From positions 1,116,001 to 1,180,000 of the forward strand of contig OY970236.1 in assembly GCA_963714155.1 (NCBI GenBank): a stretch of 64,000 nt of DNA. Reading direction: 5' to 3'. Below, in pieces: positions 26,088-34,904 of the stretch. The notes under the pieces were generated by a model. It was not told the origin of the DNA. It searched no databases and saw only the letters and a program-made list of their open reading frames with translations. The translations under genes and the position numbers were made by a program. This stretch comes from VRUE01 sp963714155. Its GTDB lineage: Bacteria; Actinomycetota; Thermoleophilia; Solirubrobacterales; 70-9. Position 1 is the stretch's first letter; each line of letters starts with the position of its first letter.

Positions 26088-26612
26088 TTACGGACAGACG
26101 ACGATCAGGTGGAAGTCGGCGTCCTGGTCGGCGCCTTTTTCGTCGCGGGTGCGGACTTCGATCGCGTTCGGGTTCGTCGGCGCGACGTTCGTCTGCGCGG
26201 AGCCGGCGCCGGGGACCGTCGTGCCGGCGTTATTGCGCGAGGAGACGTTGGCGCAGCCACTTACGTTGACCGGGAAGATCACGGCAACGGCACCGCCGCC
26301 CTCAGCTGCGGTGATGCCCGCGTCGCTCGCTCGCGCAAGGGTCGCGTTGCCGGCGCCGCCCGGGTTGTTGACGACCGCCCAGTAGGTGTGCGCGGCGCGC
26401 TGGGCGGATGGCACGACACCGAGCTTGTTGGTGTTGATCTGGAAGCCGGTCAGCGTCTTCTTCTTCAGCTTGCCGCCGCCGATCGTCTGCTTTTTGATTG
26501 CCCCGCCGTTGATCGACTGCGCCGCGTAGGCGGTGCCGGCCAATGCGGCGATCAAGGCAATCACCGCGACGACCATCGCCGGCGAAGGCCTCTTGCTCCT
26601 CTTGGCATCCAT
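26088..26612 (-). CDS. Secreted protein with Thermoleophilia-type leader
   Basis: A 174-residue protein. The N-terminus RPSPAMVVAVIALIAALAGT ends in AYAA, a signal or anchor sequence seen widely in Solirubrobacterales exported proteins. It is followed by a repetitive INGGAIKKQTIGGGKLKKKT segment that should form a beta-solenoid-like stalk. The C-terminal domain of about 100 residues has two cysteines (SGCANVSS, IVVCP). Function unknown. AAGGGGG precedes the ATG, so this gene has a real leader and ribosome binding site. Confidence 0.7.
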   Translation of the reverse strand: MDAKRSKRPSPAMVVAVIALIAALAGTAYAAQSINGGAIKKQTIGGGKLKKKTLTGFQINTNKLGVVPSAQRAAHTYWAVVNNPGGAGNATLARASDAGITAAEGGGAVAVIFPVNVSGCANVSSRNNAGTTVPGAGSAQTNVAPTNPNAIEVRTRDEKGADQDADFHLIVVCP

Positions 26613-26632
26613 GGAACCCCCTTGTATTTCGA

Positions 26633-26684
26633 GGACGTGGCTGAGCTTTACCCCTATATGGGGTGGTTAAGCTCAGACACGTCC
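26633..26684. repeat. Imperfect long hairpin between minus-strand genes
   Basis: GGACGTG (26633-26639), CTGAGCTT (26641-26648) and CCCC (26651-26654) pair with CACGTCC, AAGCTCAG and GGGG on the other side of a TATAT loop (26655-26659). It lies 3' of the MBL hydrolase gene and in the leader region of the secreted-protein gene, so it could terminate the first or regulate the second. Confidence 0.65.
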
Positions 26685-26721
26685 GATGGGGCGGATGTTT
26701 CGCTTTGCCTGGCGGGCGCTA

Positions 26722-27390
26722 TTAAGCGGGCAGAGCCTCGGCGAAGCGCTCGAAGGCGCCCATGTCGGTAACGGCGGGACCGTGACCGGGGAGGATCAGG
26801 CTTGGCTCGAGCTCGGCAAGCTTGCGGATCGAGCGACGGTTCTCAGCCGGGTCGTAGGTGAAGATGTCGGGTGGCTCCTTGATGCCCGGAAGCCCGGTGG
26901 CGTAGCTCATGTTGCGGATAACGTCGCCGCAGATCGCCACGCGGTCGGAGTCGCGGAAGAAGATCACCTCGCCGCGGGCGTGACCGGGCGCCTGGACGAC
27001 TCGAAATCCCGCCACCTCGTCGCCCTCGTTCAGCACGCGGCCCACCTCGTACGGCGGTCCCTGCCAGATCTTCTTGATGATCCGGTTGTAGGGATTGTTC
27101 GGGGCCGCCTCCTGGATTGGGCGCCGTCCCTCCATCGCGTCGACGTCGCCGGCGTGGCAGGCAAGGGGGATTCCCCGCGCCTCGCAGACGTCCTTGGCGA
27201 CGCCCTGGTGGTCGGGGTGGACGTGGGTCAGCGCCAGCATCGAGAGCTGCCGACCCTCGATCTCGGCGAAGACGCGCCGCTTGTCCCAGCGCCGGCCAGC
27301 GTCGATCAGCACGTCCTCGGCCAGGTAGATGTTGATCGACGGTGCTGGGAACTCCTTCAGCCGCCAGACACTCGGGGCCAGGTACTTCAA
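26722..27390 (-). CDS. MBL-fold metallo-hydrolase
   Basis: A 222-residue metallo-beta-lactamase-fold protein. The zinc-site motif is LTHVHPDHQG (HXHXDH), with further ligands in APGHARGEVIFF, ICGDVI and LPGHGPAV. Length and motifs are like glyoxalase II-type hydrolases, but the substrate is unknown. The start is TTG 27390, overlapping the stop of the upstream gene (TTGA). Last gene of a three-gene minus-strand operon. Confidence 0.8.
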   Translation of the reverse strand: MKYLAPSVWRLKEFPAPSINIYLAEDVLIDAGRRWDKRRVFAEIEGRQLSMLALTHVHPDHQGVAKDVCEARGIPLACHAGDVDAMEGRRPIQEAAPNNPYNRIIKKIWQGPPYEVGRVLNEGDEVAGFRVVQAPGHARGEVIFFRDSDRVAICGDVIRNMSYATGLPGIKEPPDIFTYDPAENRRSIRKLAELEPSLILPGHGPAVTDMGAFERFAEALPA

Positions 27391-27638
27391 TGCGAGGAGA
27401 TCCCCATCGTGCCGCGCGGGTCGCCGCTGTGCTCGGCCAGCTCCTCGAGCTCGGCGATCTTGCGCTCACCTTCGCGGCGGGCTGGATCGTCAGTGGGCAG
27501 GGGCTCGATCAAGCGACGGATTCGGTTGCGGACCTGCAGTGCGAAGTGGGGGGTGGAGGCGCCGGCGAGTGCGCGGATGTCCTCCGCCGTAACCCGGTGG
27601 CCGCCGCTGAGCAGGCTTGGGCTCTCGGCCTCACTCAT
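27387..27638 (-). CDS. Small helical protein in the MBL operon
   Basis: An 83-residue protein (MSEAESPSLLSGGHRVTAED...) predicted helical, with a basic middle (FALQVRNRIRRLIEPL) and an acidic end. No family recognised. The ATG (27638) overlaps the stop of the upstream cell-wall-binding gene as ATGA, and its own stop overlaps the MBL start, so all three are translationally coupled. A longer frame upstream (to 27728) overlaps that gene and is not used. Confidence 0.6.
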   Translation of the reverse strand: MSEAESPSLLSGGHRVTAEDIRALAGASTPHFALQVRNRIRRLIEPLPTDDPARREGERKIAELEELAEHSGDPRGTMGISSH

Positions 27639-29062
27639 TCTTCCCCGCCGATCTTGGCCAGTTCGGCCAGCTGATCGATTTCGGCTTGCTGATTCACGTC
27701 GATGGCCTCCTGGTCCCCGATTATCCACACGTGGTTGTAGAAGGCGCGGGTCGGGTCGGTGGTGTAGCCGGGCTTGATGTCGAGCAGGTACTCGCGCAGC
27801 GCTTTCGGCAGCGTAGCGGCGTCGTCGGTGAGCAGCAGCGGCCCCCAGGTGCCGGAGGCGGAGAGCGGTGCCGCGATCGCGGCGTCGATCGGATCGTCGC
27901 TGCGGGCGACGACGAGGCCGTGCCCGGGGTCATTGACGTTCCAGCCAAAGTCCCCGCTCGCGTAGCGCGCCAGGGCGATCGCGTTTTCAACCGGATCCTC
28001 GGCGGCGACGCGTTGCACCGGGTTGCCGATCTTGGCGACTTCCCGCACCACGCCCGATGAGATCGCCGAGGAGGGCCCGAGGACGAAGACGGGGACCTTG
28101 GCGGCGCGGCGCAGCTGCTTTGCCGTCGCGGCCGGCAGTTTCTCGCGGCCGCTGAAGAGGACCGGGTCGCCGGAGCGCGCTGCCCAGGCGGCGGCGGGCA
28201 TGGCGAAGGCGGAGTCCTCTTCGGAGGCGAGGACGATGTGAGCCGGGGCAGCTTTGAAGAGCTCGTCCCGCAGCGCCGCGATTTCGACAGCGAGGTCGGC
28301 CGGGTTGCTGGCTTTGACCTGAGTCGTCCGCAAGTCGTCCGGCAAGGCTGCTGAACCGACGACGAAGGCCTGCGCCTTGTCGGTGGCGCTGCTTCCCTGG
28401 GGCGAAAGCGTGTCGAGGGCCTGCGCGGTGGGGTCGGGAAGGTCTCCGCCGGCGGTAACCAGAAGCGGCGCCCGAACCGGCGCCGACATCAATACCGATG
28501 CCGCGACGGCGCCCTGCCAGTCGTCTTCATCGACGAGCGTGACTGCGGTCGGTCGCTGCGCGACTTTGGCGGAGGGAAAGACGGCAAGTGCGACGCCGGC
28601 CGCCGTGGTCGCCGGATCAGAGCCGCCCACCCTGGTCGTGTTGTTGGTCGCAAAGGAGGGGTAGCCGAGTTCTTCGGCCGCCTCGGCCGTTGGGGTCTGC
28701 TCTTCCTCCGCGGCCGGTTCCGGTGGCGCTTGCGCCGGGGCCGGCGCCGGCTTTTCATCGGGCCTGTTCGAGCCGCCGCCACCGAGGACGGCGGCGACGA
28801 GGAAGACAAGCGCGACCAGGACCAAGCCGCCAATCGCCTTCAGCGCTCCCGGGATCGGTTTGCGCTTGCGTTTGGCAGTGGCGGGTGCGGCCGAGGTGAC
28901 CGGCTCGGGCTCCCGCACAGGGGTTGCGGCCGGCTTTTCTTGCTCCGCGACGGGCTTCTGCGCCGGCTTGGGCGCAGGTTTCTCCTCGGGCGAGTCCCCC
29001 GGCTTCTCCGGCGGCTCGCCGGCGACCGGCAGGTCGGCGTTGATGGGGCGTTTCCCGGGCAA
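27635..29062 (-). CDS. Membrane-anchored cell-wall-binding-repeat (CWB2-like) protein
   Basis: A protein of 475 residues. A proline/lysine-rich cytoplasmic N-terminus of about 75 residues leads to one membrane helix (ALKAIGGLVLVALVFLVAAV) and a Pro/Ala/Glu linker. About 330 extracytoplasmic residues follow with CWB2-type units (DDWQGAVAASVLMSAPVRAP, then DPVLFSGREKLPAATAKQL). Each unit has a Rossmann-like alternation and binds envelope polymers in Firmicutes. The TTG start (29062) has TAGCGT exactly 7 nt upstream. It is the first gene of the operon with the 83-residue protein and the MBL hydrolase. Confidence 0.72.
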   Translation of the reverse strand: MPGKRPINADLPVAGEPPEKPGDSPEEKPAPKPAQKPVAEQEKPAATPVREPEPVTSAAPATAKRKRKPIPGALKAIGGLVLVALVFLVAAVLGGGGSNRPDEKPAPAPAQAPPEPAAEEEQTPTAEAAEELGYPSFATNNTTRVGGSDPATTAAGVALAVFPSAKVAQRPTAVTLVDEDDWQGAVAASVLMSAPVRAPLLVTAGGDLPDPTAQALDTLSPQGSSATDKAQAFVVGSAALPDDLRTTQVKASNPADLAVEIAALRDELFKAAPAHIVLASEEDSAFAMPAAAWAARSGDPVLFSGREKLPAATAKQLRRAAKVPVFVLGPSSAISSGVVREVAKIGNPVQRVAAEDPVENAIALARYASGDFGWNVNDPGHGLVVARSDDPIDAAIAAPLSASGTWGPLLLTDDAATLPKALREYLLDIKPGYTTDPTRAFYNHVWIIGDQEAIDVNQQAEIDQLAELAKIGGEE

Positions 29063-29121
29063 GGCCGGAACGCTACAGGCGGGGCGGTGGCTGGCTGGTC
29101 AGCTAATCTTTCCGGGACTGG

Positions 29122-29137
29122 TTGACTGACCAGTCAA
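29122..29137. promoter_or_regulatory. TetR/FadR-like palindromic operator, copy 2
   Basis: TTGACTGACCAGTCAA is identical to the site at 20226-20241, here extended to GGTTGACTG...AATCAACC. It lies 13 nt after TAATCT (29104-29109) and 39 nt before the acyl-CoA dehydrogenase start, in the divergent region with the CWB2 gene. Confidence 0.7.
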
Positions 29138-29176
29138 TCAACCGCGCGAACCACGCCGCTGACCAAGAAGGGACCC

Positions 29177-30451
29177 ATGGACTTCGCACTAAACGACCAG
29201 CAGCAGGAGCACAAGGAGCGCTGCCGGACCTTCGCCCGTGAGGTGATCAGGCCCGCCGCCCGCAAGCACGACGAAGAGGAGAGCACCCCCTGGGAGGTGA
29301 TCAAGGAGGCGCGCAAGCAGGGCTTCGGGGGCCTCGAGAGCATCCAGGCCTCCGCCGCCGACGAGCAGGGCCAGATGCAGGTGATCTCGGCCGAGGAGTT
29401 CCACTGGGGCTGCGCCGGCACCGCCCTGGCGATCTCGGGCTCCGGCCTCGCCGCCGCGGGGATCGCTTCCTCCGGGACCCCCGAGCAGATCGGCCAGTGG
29501 GTTCCCGAGTGCTTCGGCAGCGGCGAGGAAATCAAGCTCGGCGCCTACGCGGTCACCGAGCCCCAGGCCGGCTCCGACGTCAAGAGCCTGAAGACGACCG
29601 CCAAGCGCGATGGCGACGAGTGGGTCCTCAACGGCACCAAGGTCTTCATCACCAACGGCGGTATCGCTGACGTCCACGTCGTGGTCGCCACCGTCGACCC
29701 GGCCCTCGGCACGCGTGGCCAGGCCAGCTTCGTGGTCGGCAAGGACACGCCGGGGCTGACCCAGGGCAAGAAGGAGTCGAAGCTCGGCATCCGTGCCTCG
29801 CACACGGCCGAGATCGTGCTCGAGGACTGCCGGATCCCGATCGAGAACCTGCTCGGCGGCGAGGAGAAGCTGGAGCGCAAGCTGCAGCGTGGGCGGGAAG
29901 GCAAGAAGTCCCGCGGTGCCGATGCCCTGGCGACCTTCGAGATGACCCGGCCGCTGGTCGGCGCCTCGGCGCTAGGCATCGCCCAGGCCTCCTACGAGTG
30001 GACCCTCGAGTACCTCGACGGCCAGTCCGAAGGCGGCAAGCCGGTGCTCGGCGAGCAGCGGATTCAGCAGACGCTGGCCGACGTCGCCACCGAGATCGAA
30101 GCCGCGCGGCTGCTCGTCCAGCGCGCCGCCTGGATGGGTCGCAATGGCATCCCGATGCGCGGCGGCCAGGGCTCGATGTCGAAGCTCAAGGCCGGCGACG
30201 TGACGATGTGGGCGACGACCACGCTGATGGACCTGGTCGGCCCTTTTTCGTGGAGCAGCGAGTGCCCGCTGGAGAAGTGGTTCCGCGACGCCAAGATCTA
30301 CCAGCTGTTCGAGGGGACGGCGGAGATTCAGCGGATGGTTATCTCGCGGATGCAGGCGCGGGAATATGCCGAGCGGCTTGGGTACGCGGCCGAAGTGGCC
30401 GAGCAGGCGATGGCGGAGAAGCCGGCTGAGAAAGAGCCCGTTCCGGCCTAA
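29177..30451 (+). CDS. Acyl-CoA dehydrogenase (FAD)
   Basis: A 424-residue protein. The N-domain is DQQQEHKERCRTFAREVI, the mid-domain flavin/substrate motif is AYAVTEPQAGSDVKSLKTTA, and the C-terminal ligand loop is LFEGTAEIQRMVISRMQA. It oxidises acyl-CoA to enoyl-CoA and passes electrons to ETF. AAGAAGGGA precedes the ATG. The upstream operator shared with the thiolase gene suggests joint control of beta-oxidation. Confidence 0.9.
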   Translation: MDFALNDQQQEHKERCRTFAREVIRPAARKHDEEESTPWEVIKEARKQGFGGLESIQASAADEQGQMQVISAEEFHWGCAGTALAISGSGLAAAGIASSGTPEQIGQWVPECFGSGEEIKLGAYAVTEPQAGSDVKSLKTTAKRDGDEWVLNGTKVFITNGGIADVHVVVATVDPALGTRGQASFVVGKDTPGLTQGKKESKLGIRASHTAEIVLEDCRIPIENLLGGEEKLERKLQRGREGKKSRGADALATFEMTRPLVGASALGIAQASYEWTLEYLDGQSEGGKPVLGEQRIQQTLADVATEIEAARLLVQRAAWMGRNGIPMRGGQGSMSKLKAGDVTMWATTTLMDLVGPFSWSSECPLEKWFRDAKIYQLFEGTAEIQRMVISRMQAREYAERLGYAAEVAEQAMAEKPAEKEPVPA

Positions 30452-30457
30452 GACATG

Positions 30458-30527
30458 GAGAGCCACCGGGGACCCCTTCCCAGGCCGCTTCGCGGGAGTT
30501 CCTGAGAAGGGGTCCCCGGTGGCTCTC
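30458..30527. repeat. 70-bp palindrome fused to the CDF promoter
   Basis: Perfect 22-bp arms (30458-30479 and 30506-30527, inner part CCGGGGACCCCTTC) enclose a 26-nt loop that itself contains CAGG/CCTG and CCGC/GCGG pairs. It begins 6 nt after the acyl-CoA dehydrogenase stop, and the base after it starts the TAAGCT -10 box of the next gene. Confidence 0.85.
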
Positions 30528-30539
30528 TAAGCTCCGGGC

Positions 30540-31460
30540 GTGCACTCGCACGCTCATTCGCACTCCCTCGACGCGCGGCGTGGCGATAGCCGCCGCAGGA
30601 TGTGGATAGCACTGGCGATCAACGGGGCGATGCTGGTGGCCGAGGCCGTTGGCGGCGTGATTACCGGCTCGTTGGCTGTGCTTGCTGACGCCGGGCACGT
30701 GCTCTCCGACGTTGGTGCGATTGGCTTGGCTTTGTTCGCCGCTTCGCTCGCCGCTCGGCCTGCCGGTGGGCGGATGACCTTTGGCTACCAGCGCTCGGAG
30801 ATCCTTGCGGCGCTGGTCAATGGGTTGCTGCTTGTTGCGGTTGCGCTGGCGATTGCTTATGCCGCTATTGGTCGTCTCAGCGACCCGCCGGAGATTGAGG
30901 CTGGGGGGGTGCTCGGACTCGGGCTGCTCGGGCTCGCCGGCAACATTGCCGCAACCTTGGTCCTGGCTCGCGGTGAGCGCGCTGACGTCAACCTCGAGGG
31001 GGTGCTGCGCCATAGCGTCGCCGATGCGCTCGGCTCACTCGGCGTGATCGTCGCCGGTGTGTTCGTCCTCGCCGGCGGCTCCTCGGTCGCCGATCCGATC
31101 GTCAGCTTGGCGATATCTGCCCTGATCCTGGCCTCTTCCTGGCGCCTGATCAAGGAGCCGGTCGACGTGCTGATGGAGGCGGCTCCCGCCGGCCTCGACG
31201 TCGATGCAGCCGGCGCGGCGATTTGTGAGGAGGAGGGGGTGCGCTCGGTCCACGACCTGCATATCTGGACCGTGACCTCCGGCTTTGGCGCTCTCGCCGC
31301 CCACGTGGTCGTCGCGGCGGACTGCGATCGCGACCTGGTGCGGCGGCGGATCGAGCTGCTGCTGCGCGAGCGCTTCGGGATCGACCACACCACGCTGCAG
31401 ATGGAGGACGAGGTGCCAACGACCCTCCTGCACGTCGAGAACGCCCCACCCCAAGCCTGA
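30540..31460 (+). CDS. Cation diffusion facilitator (zinc-type) transporter
   Basis: A 306-residue transporter. The histidine-rich N-terminus is HSHAHSHSLDA. Six membrane helices follow, with the metal-site motif LADAGHVLSDVGAIG (HXXXD) in helix 2 and its partner LRHSVADALGSLGVI in helix 5, then a cytosolic ferredoxin-like domain (SVHDLHIWTV). It exports Zn2+ or a similar ion in exchange for protons. The GTG start has TAAGCT (30528-30533) 6 nt upstream, fitting a leaderless transcript. Confidence 0.88.
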   Translation: MHSHAHSHSLDARRGDSRRRMWIALAINGAMLVAEAVGGVITGSLAVLADAGHVLSDVGAIGLALFAASLAARPAGGRMTFGYQRSEILAALVNGLLLVAVALAIAYAAIGRLSDPPEIEAGGVLGLGLLGLAGNIAATLVLARGERADVNLEGVLRHSVADALGSLGVIVAGVFVLAGGSSVADPIVSLAISALILASSWRLIKEPVDVLMEAAPAGLDVDAAGAAICEEEGVRSVHDLHIWTVTSGFGALAAHVVVAADCDRDLVRRRIELLLRERFGIDHTTLQMEDEVPTTLLHVENAPPQA

Positions 31461-31473
31461 GCCGCAAGCCCGG

Positions 31474-31495
31474 TTGCAGGAGTATTTCCCTGCAA
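31474..31495. terminator. Small hairpin after the CDF gene
   Basis: TTGCAGG (31474-31480) pairs with CCTGCAA (31489-31495) across an 8-nt loop, 14 nt after the transporter stop. A weak terminator candidate without a T-run. Confidence 0.4.
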
Positions 31496-31530
31496 GTCGG
31501 TACATCTGGACTTGGCTAGCCTCGCCAGCG

Positions 31531-32715
31531 ATGGTTAAAGATCGCCTTGCCCTGGCGGCTCTCTTTGCCGCCCTGGCGGCGCTGGTCGTGCTGCTTGCAG
31601 CCAGTGTCGCCCCCGCTCAGGACCTTGAATCGAAGCTCGACGCCAAGGAGGCGAAGCTCTCCAAGGTGCGCGAACGCTCGGGCGTGCTGACGACGACGAT
31701 CTCCCACTACGGCGAGCGCATCGACAGGCTCACCGGCGAGGTTGCCAGCCTGCGCAGCCAGGAGGCCGCGGTCAAAACCCGACTCAACGCCAAGCAGGCC
31801 GAGCTGGATCAGGCGGTGGCGCAGCTGGACGTGGCCAAGAAACGCCTGGTCAAGATGCGGGCACACCTCAAGCGGGCGCTGGTCTCGCTGCGGGATCGCC
31901 TCGTCGCCATCTATGAGACCGGGACGCCCGACGTGCTCAGTGTCATCGTTGGTGCCAACGGCTACGACGACCTGATCGATCGCACCGAATACCTCAACCG
32001 CATCCGCGGCAACGATGAAGCGATTATCGGCCGGGTGCGCGAACTGCGCGACCAGGTCAAGCACACCGTCACTCGCCTGCGCACGGTCAAGGATCGGATC
32101 GAGGCCGCTCGTAACGCGATCGCCGCCGAAGAGCAGGCCTTGGCGACGACCCGGGCCGCGGTCCAGGATCGACAGGCGGCGCTGGTCGATGCGCGTGCCA
32201 CTCGCGTCGCCGCCCTGAAGAAGATCGAAGCGACCGAAGAAGACCTCGACGGCGACGTCGCCGCGATCCAGGCCGAACTTGCAGTGCAACTGGGTGAATC
32301 GGCCTCCGCGCCGCTGCCGGCCGGACCGATTCGCTACGGCTCCGGTCAGTTCATCTGGCCGGTCGACGGGCCGGTCGTCTCCGGCTTCGGCATGCGCTGG
32401 GGTCGGATGCACGAGGGGATCGACATCGCGGTGCCGGCGGGCACGCCGATCCGCGCCGCTGCAGCGGGAACGGTGGTCCTGCTCCAGTCCGAAGCCGAAA
32501 GTGGTGGCTACGGCAACTTCACCTGCCTCGACCATGGTGGCGGTCTGCAGACCTGTTACGCCCACCAGTCGTCCTTCGCGGTCAGCTCGGGACAGAGCGT
32601 CTCCCAGGGTGACTTGATCGGCTACGTTGGTTGCACCGGCCACTGTTTCGGCGATCACCTGCATTTCGAGGTCCGGATTGGCGGCGCGCCCACAGATCCA
32701 CTCGGCTACCTCTAG
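31531..32715 (+). CDS. Secreted M23 (LytM) peptidase with coiled-coil, EnvC-like
   Basis: A protein of 394 residues. A signal peptide (about residues 1-30, ending SVAPAQ) is followed by a coiled coil of about 230 residues (ESKLDAKEAKLSKVRERSGV...) and a C-terminal LytM domain. The LytM zinc site is RMHEGIDIAVPAG (HX3D) and HLHFEVR. It cleaves, or activates cleavage of, peptidoglycan cross-links. TAGCCT (31517-31522) lies 8 nt before ATG 31531. Longer frames upstream overlap the transporter gene and are rejected. Confidence 0.88.
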   Translation: MVKDRLALAALFAALAALVVLLAASVAPAQDLESKLDAKEAKLSKVRERSGVLTTTISHYGERIDRLTGEVASLRSQEAAVKTRLNAKQAELDQAVAQLDVAKKRLVKMRAHLKRALVSLRDRLVAIYETGTPDVLSVIVGANGYDDLIDRTEYLNRIRGNDEAIIGRVRELRDQVKHTVTRLRTVKDRIEAARNAIAAEEQALATTRAAVQDRQAALVDARATRVAALKKIEATEEDLDGDVAAIQAELAVQLGESASAPLPAGPIRYGSGQFIWPVDGPVVSGFGMRWGRMHEGIDIAVPAGTPIRAAAAGTVVLLQSEAESGGYGNFTCLDHGGGLQTCYAHQSSFAVSSGQSVSQGDLIGYVGCTGHCFGDHLHFEVRIGGAPTDPLGYL

Positions 32716-32824
32716 CCGTCCGGCGCCTTTACTCAGAATTCCTTAGGAAATTCAATTATTTGGTATGCCGGGTGGGTTTGACCGTGCGACCCTGGGTACG
32801 AGCCTCTAGGCAGGCTCACTCAGG
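32716..32824. other. AT-rich intergenic stretch
   Basis: The 109 bp between the peptidase and the envelope protein contain an AT-rich island (32753-32784, near-palindromic GAATTCCTTAGGAAATTC) unlike the GC-rich surroundings, then TTTGACC. It is probably the promoter region of the downstream gene. CAGGCTCAC occurs twice around the start codon. Confidence 0.4.
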
Positions 32825-33544
32825 ATGATCCGCCAGGCTCACACCTATCTCGCGGGAGCGGTGTCCGGCACCGCTTTGGTTGCCGCTGCCGTGGTCGCCT
32901 TCGTTCTGCTCGTCTCGATTCAGGCCCTGAGGGATTGGCCGTTGGCCGGGATCAGCATCGGTGGCGGTGATTCCGCCGCGAGCTCGCCCAGCCCGGGCGG
33001 TGACGCCACTGCTCAGACAACTGGGGCGGGTCCTGCCGGCGGCGCAGCCGCCGGGTCGGCTACTGGGGGCGCCGCTCGCGATGCCAATCGGCGCGCTGCT
33101 GCGTCGCAGGGCGACAAAGCGGCGCTGGGCGCGACCCCGGCACCCGCATCCGGGGCGCCGACCGCGGAAGCGCCGGCGCCGAGCCCCACGGGTCCGGTTG
33201 CGGGCGGGCCGACCGCGTCTTCGCCGTCTGGATCGGCCAGTGCCAGCTCTGACGGCGGCAACGGCGGCGGTGGGGGAGGCGGTTCGACCCCCGGCGCAGG
33301 TGCAGGATCCGGCAGCCCCGCTGGCAGCAGCGGCAGCCAGTCGACCTCGGGAGCGATCACCAACACCGTCAACAAAACGGTCGCCGGGGTCGACGAAGTG
33401 ACCGGCGGCGTGATCGGCAGCACCGGTGTCCCGGAAGTCACCGAAAAAGTCGTCGAAGGGGTGGCCGGCCCGGAATCGACGGTTGGTAAAACGGTCGACG
33501 AAGTGGTCAAAACGGTCGGCGGCCTGCTCGGCGGCAACCGCTAG
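32825..33544 (+). CDS. Membrane-anchored low-complexity envelope protein
   Basis: A protein of 239 residues. One N-terminal membrane helix (GTALVAAAVVAFVLLVSIQA) is followed by about 130 residues of Gly/Ala/Ser/Pro-rich linker with very few bulky residues. The C-terminal part has imperfect valine/threonine repeats (NTVNKTVAGVDEVTGGVIG, TEKVVEGVAGPESTVGKTVD). It is probably a cell-wall-spanning or surface stalk protein. No function or family recognised. Confidence 0.6.
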   Translation: MIRQAHTYLAGAVSGTALVAAAVVAFVLLVSIQALRDWPLAGISIGGGDSAASSPSPGGDATAQTTGAGPAGGAAAGSATGGAARDANRRAAASQGDKAALGATPAPASGAPTAEAPAPSPTGPVAGGPTASSPSGSASASSDGGNGGGGGGGSTPGAGAGSGSPAGSSGSQSTSGAITNTVNKTVAGVDEVTGGVIGSTGVPEVTEKVVEGVAGPESTVGKTVDEVVKTVGGLLGGNR

Positions 33545-33593
33545 CGCTTACCTGTAGTCGCCGCCCCCCTTTCAACCGTCACAATGCCCGCCT

Positions 33594-34904
33594 ATGGCGG
33601 AGCGTGGACAGGCCGGGACGGTGGCCGACCCGATTGAGGGCTCACCGGTGTACCCCGGCGGCAGCCGCGTCAACGAGCGCGGCCATCTTGAGATCGCCGG
33701 TTGTGACGTGGTCGATCTGGCGGCCGAGTTCGGCACACCCGCCTACATCTACGCCGAGGAAGACATGCGGGCTCGCGCCCGCTCCTACCGTGCCGCCTTC
33801 GAGCAGCGCGGGGCCGACTACGAGGTGCTCTTCGCCAGCAAGTCGCTGCCCTGCACCGCCGCCTACCGGCTCTTTGCCGAGGAGGGGCTCTCGGTCGACG
33901 TCGCCTCCGGCGGCGAGCTGCACATGGCGCTGCGCGCCGGCTTCGAGCCCGCCCGCATCCACATGCACGGCAACAACAAGAGCGACGAGGAGATCCTCTT
34001 CGCTGCCCGCTCCGGCGTCGGCCACCTGATCCTCGACTCCTTCGACGAGATCGACCGCTGCGAGCGGCTGCTGGAGCAGCCGCAGGACGTGCTGATTCGG
34101 GTCACGCCCGGGATCAAGCCCTCCACCCACGACTACATCACCACCGGCCAGCTCGACTCGAAGTTCGGCTTCGGGCTCGAGGACGGCTTGGCCGCGCGCG
34201 CGATCGAGCGGGTGCTCGCCTCCGACGTGCTCAACCTGACCGGTCTGCACGCGCACATCGGCTCGCAGATCTTCGAGCTCGAGCCCTACACGCTGGCAAT
34301 TCGCGCGCTTGGGGAGCTTGCCGGTGACTGGTGCAGGATCGTCAACGTCGGCGGCGGTCTTGGCATCGCCTACACCGCCGAGGACGAGCCGCCCTCGTTC
34401 GACGCCTACGTCGAGGTCAAGGTGCGCGGCGTCGCCGAGGTCTTCGGCGACGGCGTGCGGATCCTGATCGAGCCCGGCCGCTCGCTGGTCGGCAACGCCG
34501 GCGTCACCGCCTACCGGGTGGGCACCGTCAAGGAGATTCCCGGCGTCCGCACCTACGTCGCTGTTGACGGTGGCATGTCGGACAACATGCGGCCGATGCT
34601 CTACGGCTCCCGTTACGAAGCGCTGGTCGCCGATCGCGCTGCCGAGCCGGCGCGGAGCCCGGCGACGATCGCCGGCATGCATTGCGAGTCCGGCGACATC
34701 ATCGTCCGCGACGCGTTGCTTTCCTCGCCCGCGGTTGGCGACGTCCTCGTCACCCCCGCCACCGGTGCCTATGGCTACGCGATGGCGAGCAACTACAACG
34801 GCGTGCCGCGACCGCCGGTGCTCTTCTGCCGCGACGGCGAGGCCCGCGTGGTCGTTCGCCGCGAGACCTACGACGACCTCACCTCTCGCGACCTGGATGT
34901 CTGA
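33594..34904 (+). CDS. lysA: Diaminopimelate decarboxylase
   Basis: A 436-residue fold-type III PLP enzyme converting meso-diaminopimelate to L-lysine. The PLP lysine lies in EVLFASKSLPCTAAYR. Family motifs include HMHGNNKSDEE, the LHAHIGSQI loop, VNVGGGLGIAY, LIEPGRSLVG and the active-site cysteine in GMHCESGDI. It overlaps hom by 8 nt and heads the lysA-hom-thrC-thrB operon of aspartate-family amino acids. No lysine riboswitch fits in the 49-bp upstream gap. Confidence 0.95.
   Translation: MAERGQAGTVADPIEGSPVYPGGSRVNERGHLEIAGCDVVDLAAEFGTPAYIYAEEDMRARARSYRAAFEQRGADYEVLFASKSLPCTAAYRLFAEEGLSVDVASGGELHMALRAGFEPARIHMHGNNKSDEEILFAARSGVGHLILDSFDEIDRCERLLEQPQDVLIRVTPGIKPSTHDYITTGQLDSKFGFGLEDGLAARAIERVLASDVLNLTGLHAHIGSQIFELEPYTLAIRALGELAGDWCRIVNVGGGLGIAYTAEDEPPSFDAYVEVKVRGVAEVFGDGVRILIEPGRSLVGNAGVTAYRVGTVKEIPGVRTYVAVDGGMSDNMRPMLYGSRYEALVADRAAEPARSPATIAGMHCESGDIIVRDALLSSPAVGDVLVTPATGAYGYAMASNYNGVPRPPVLFCRDGEARVVVRRETYDDLTSRDLDV

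Noticed and set aside
32753..32784. Riboswitch in the AT-rich gap before the envelope protein
   Set aside because: Too short, and no known aptamer pattern is recognisable; it is better explained as promoter DNA.
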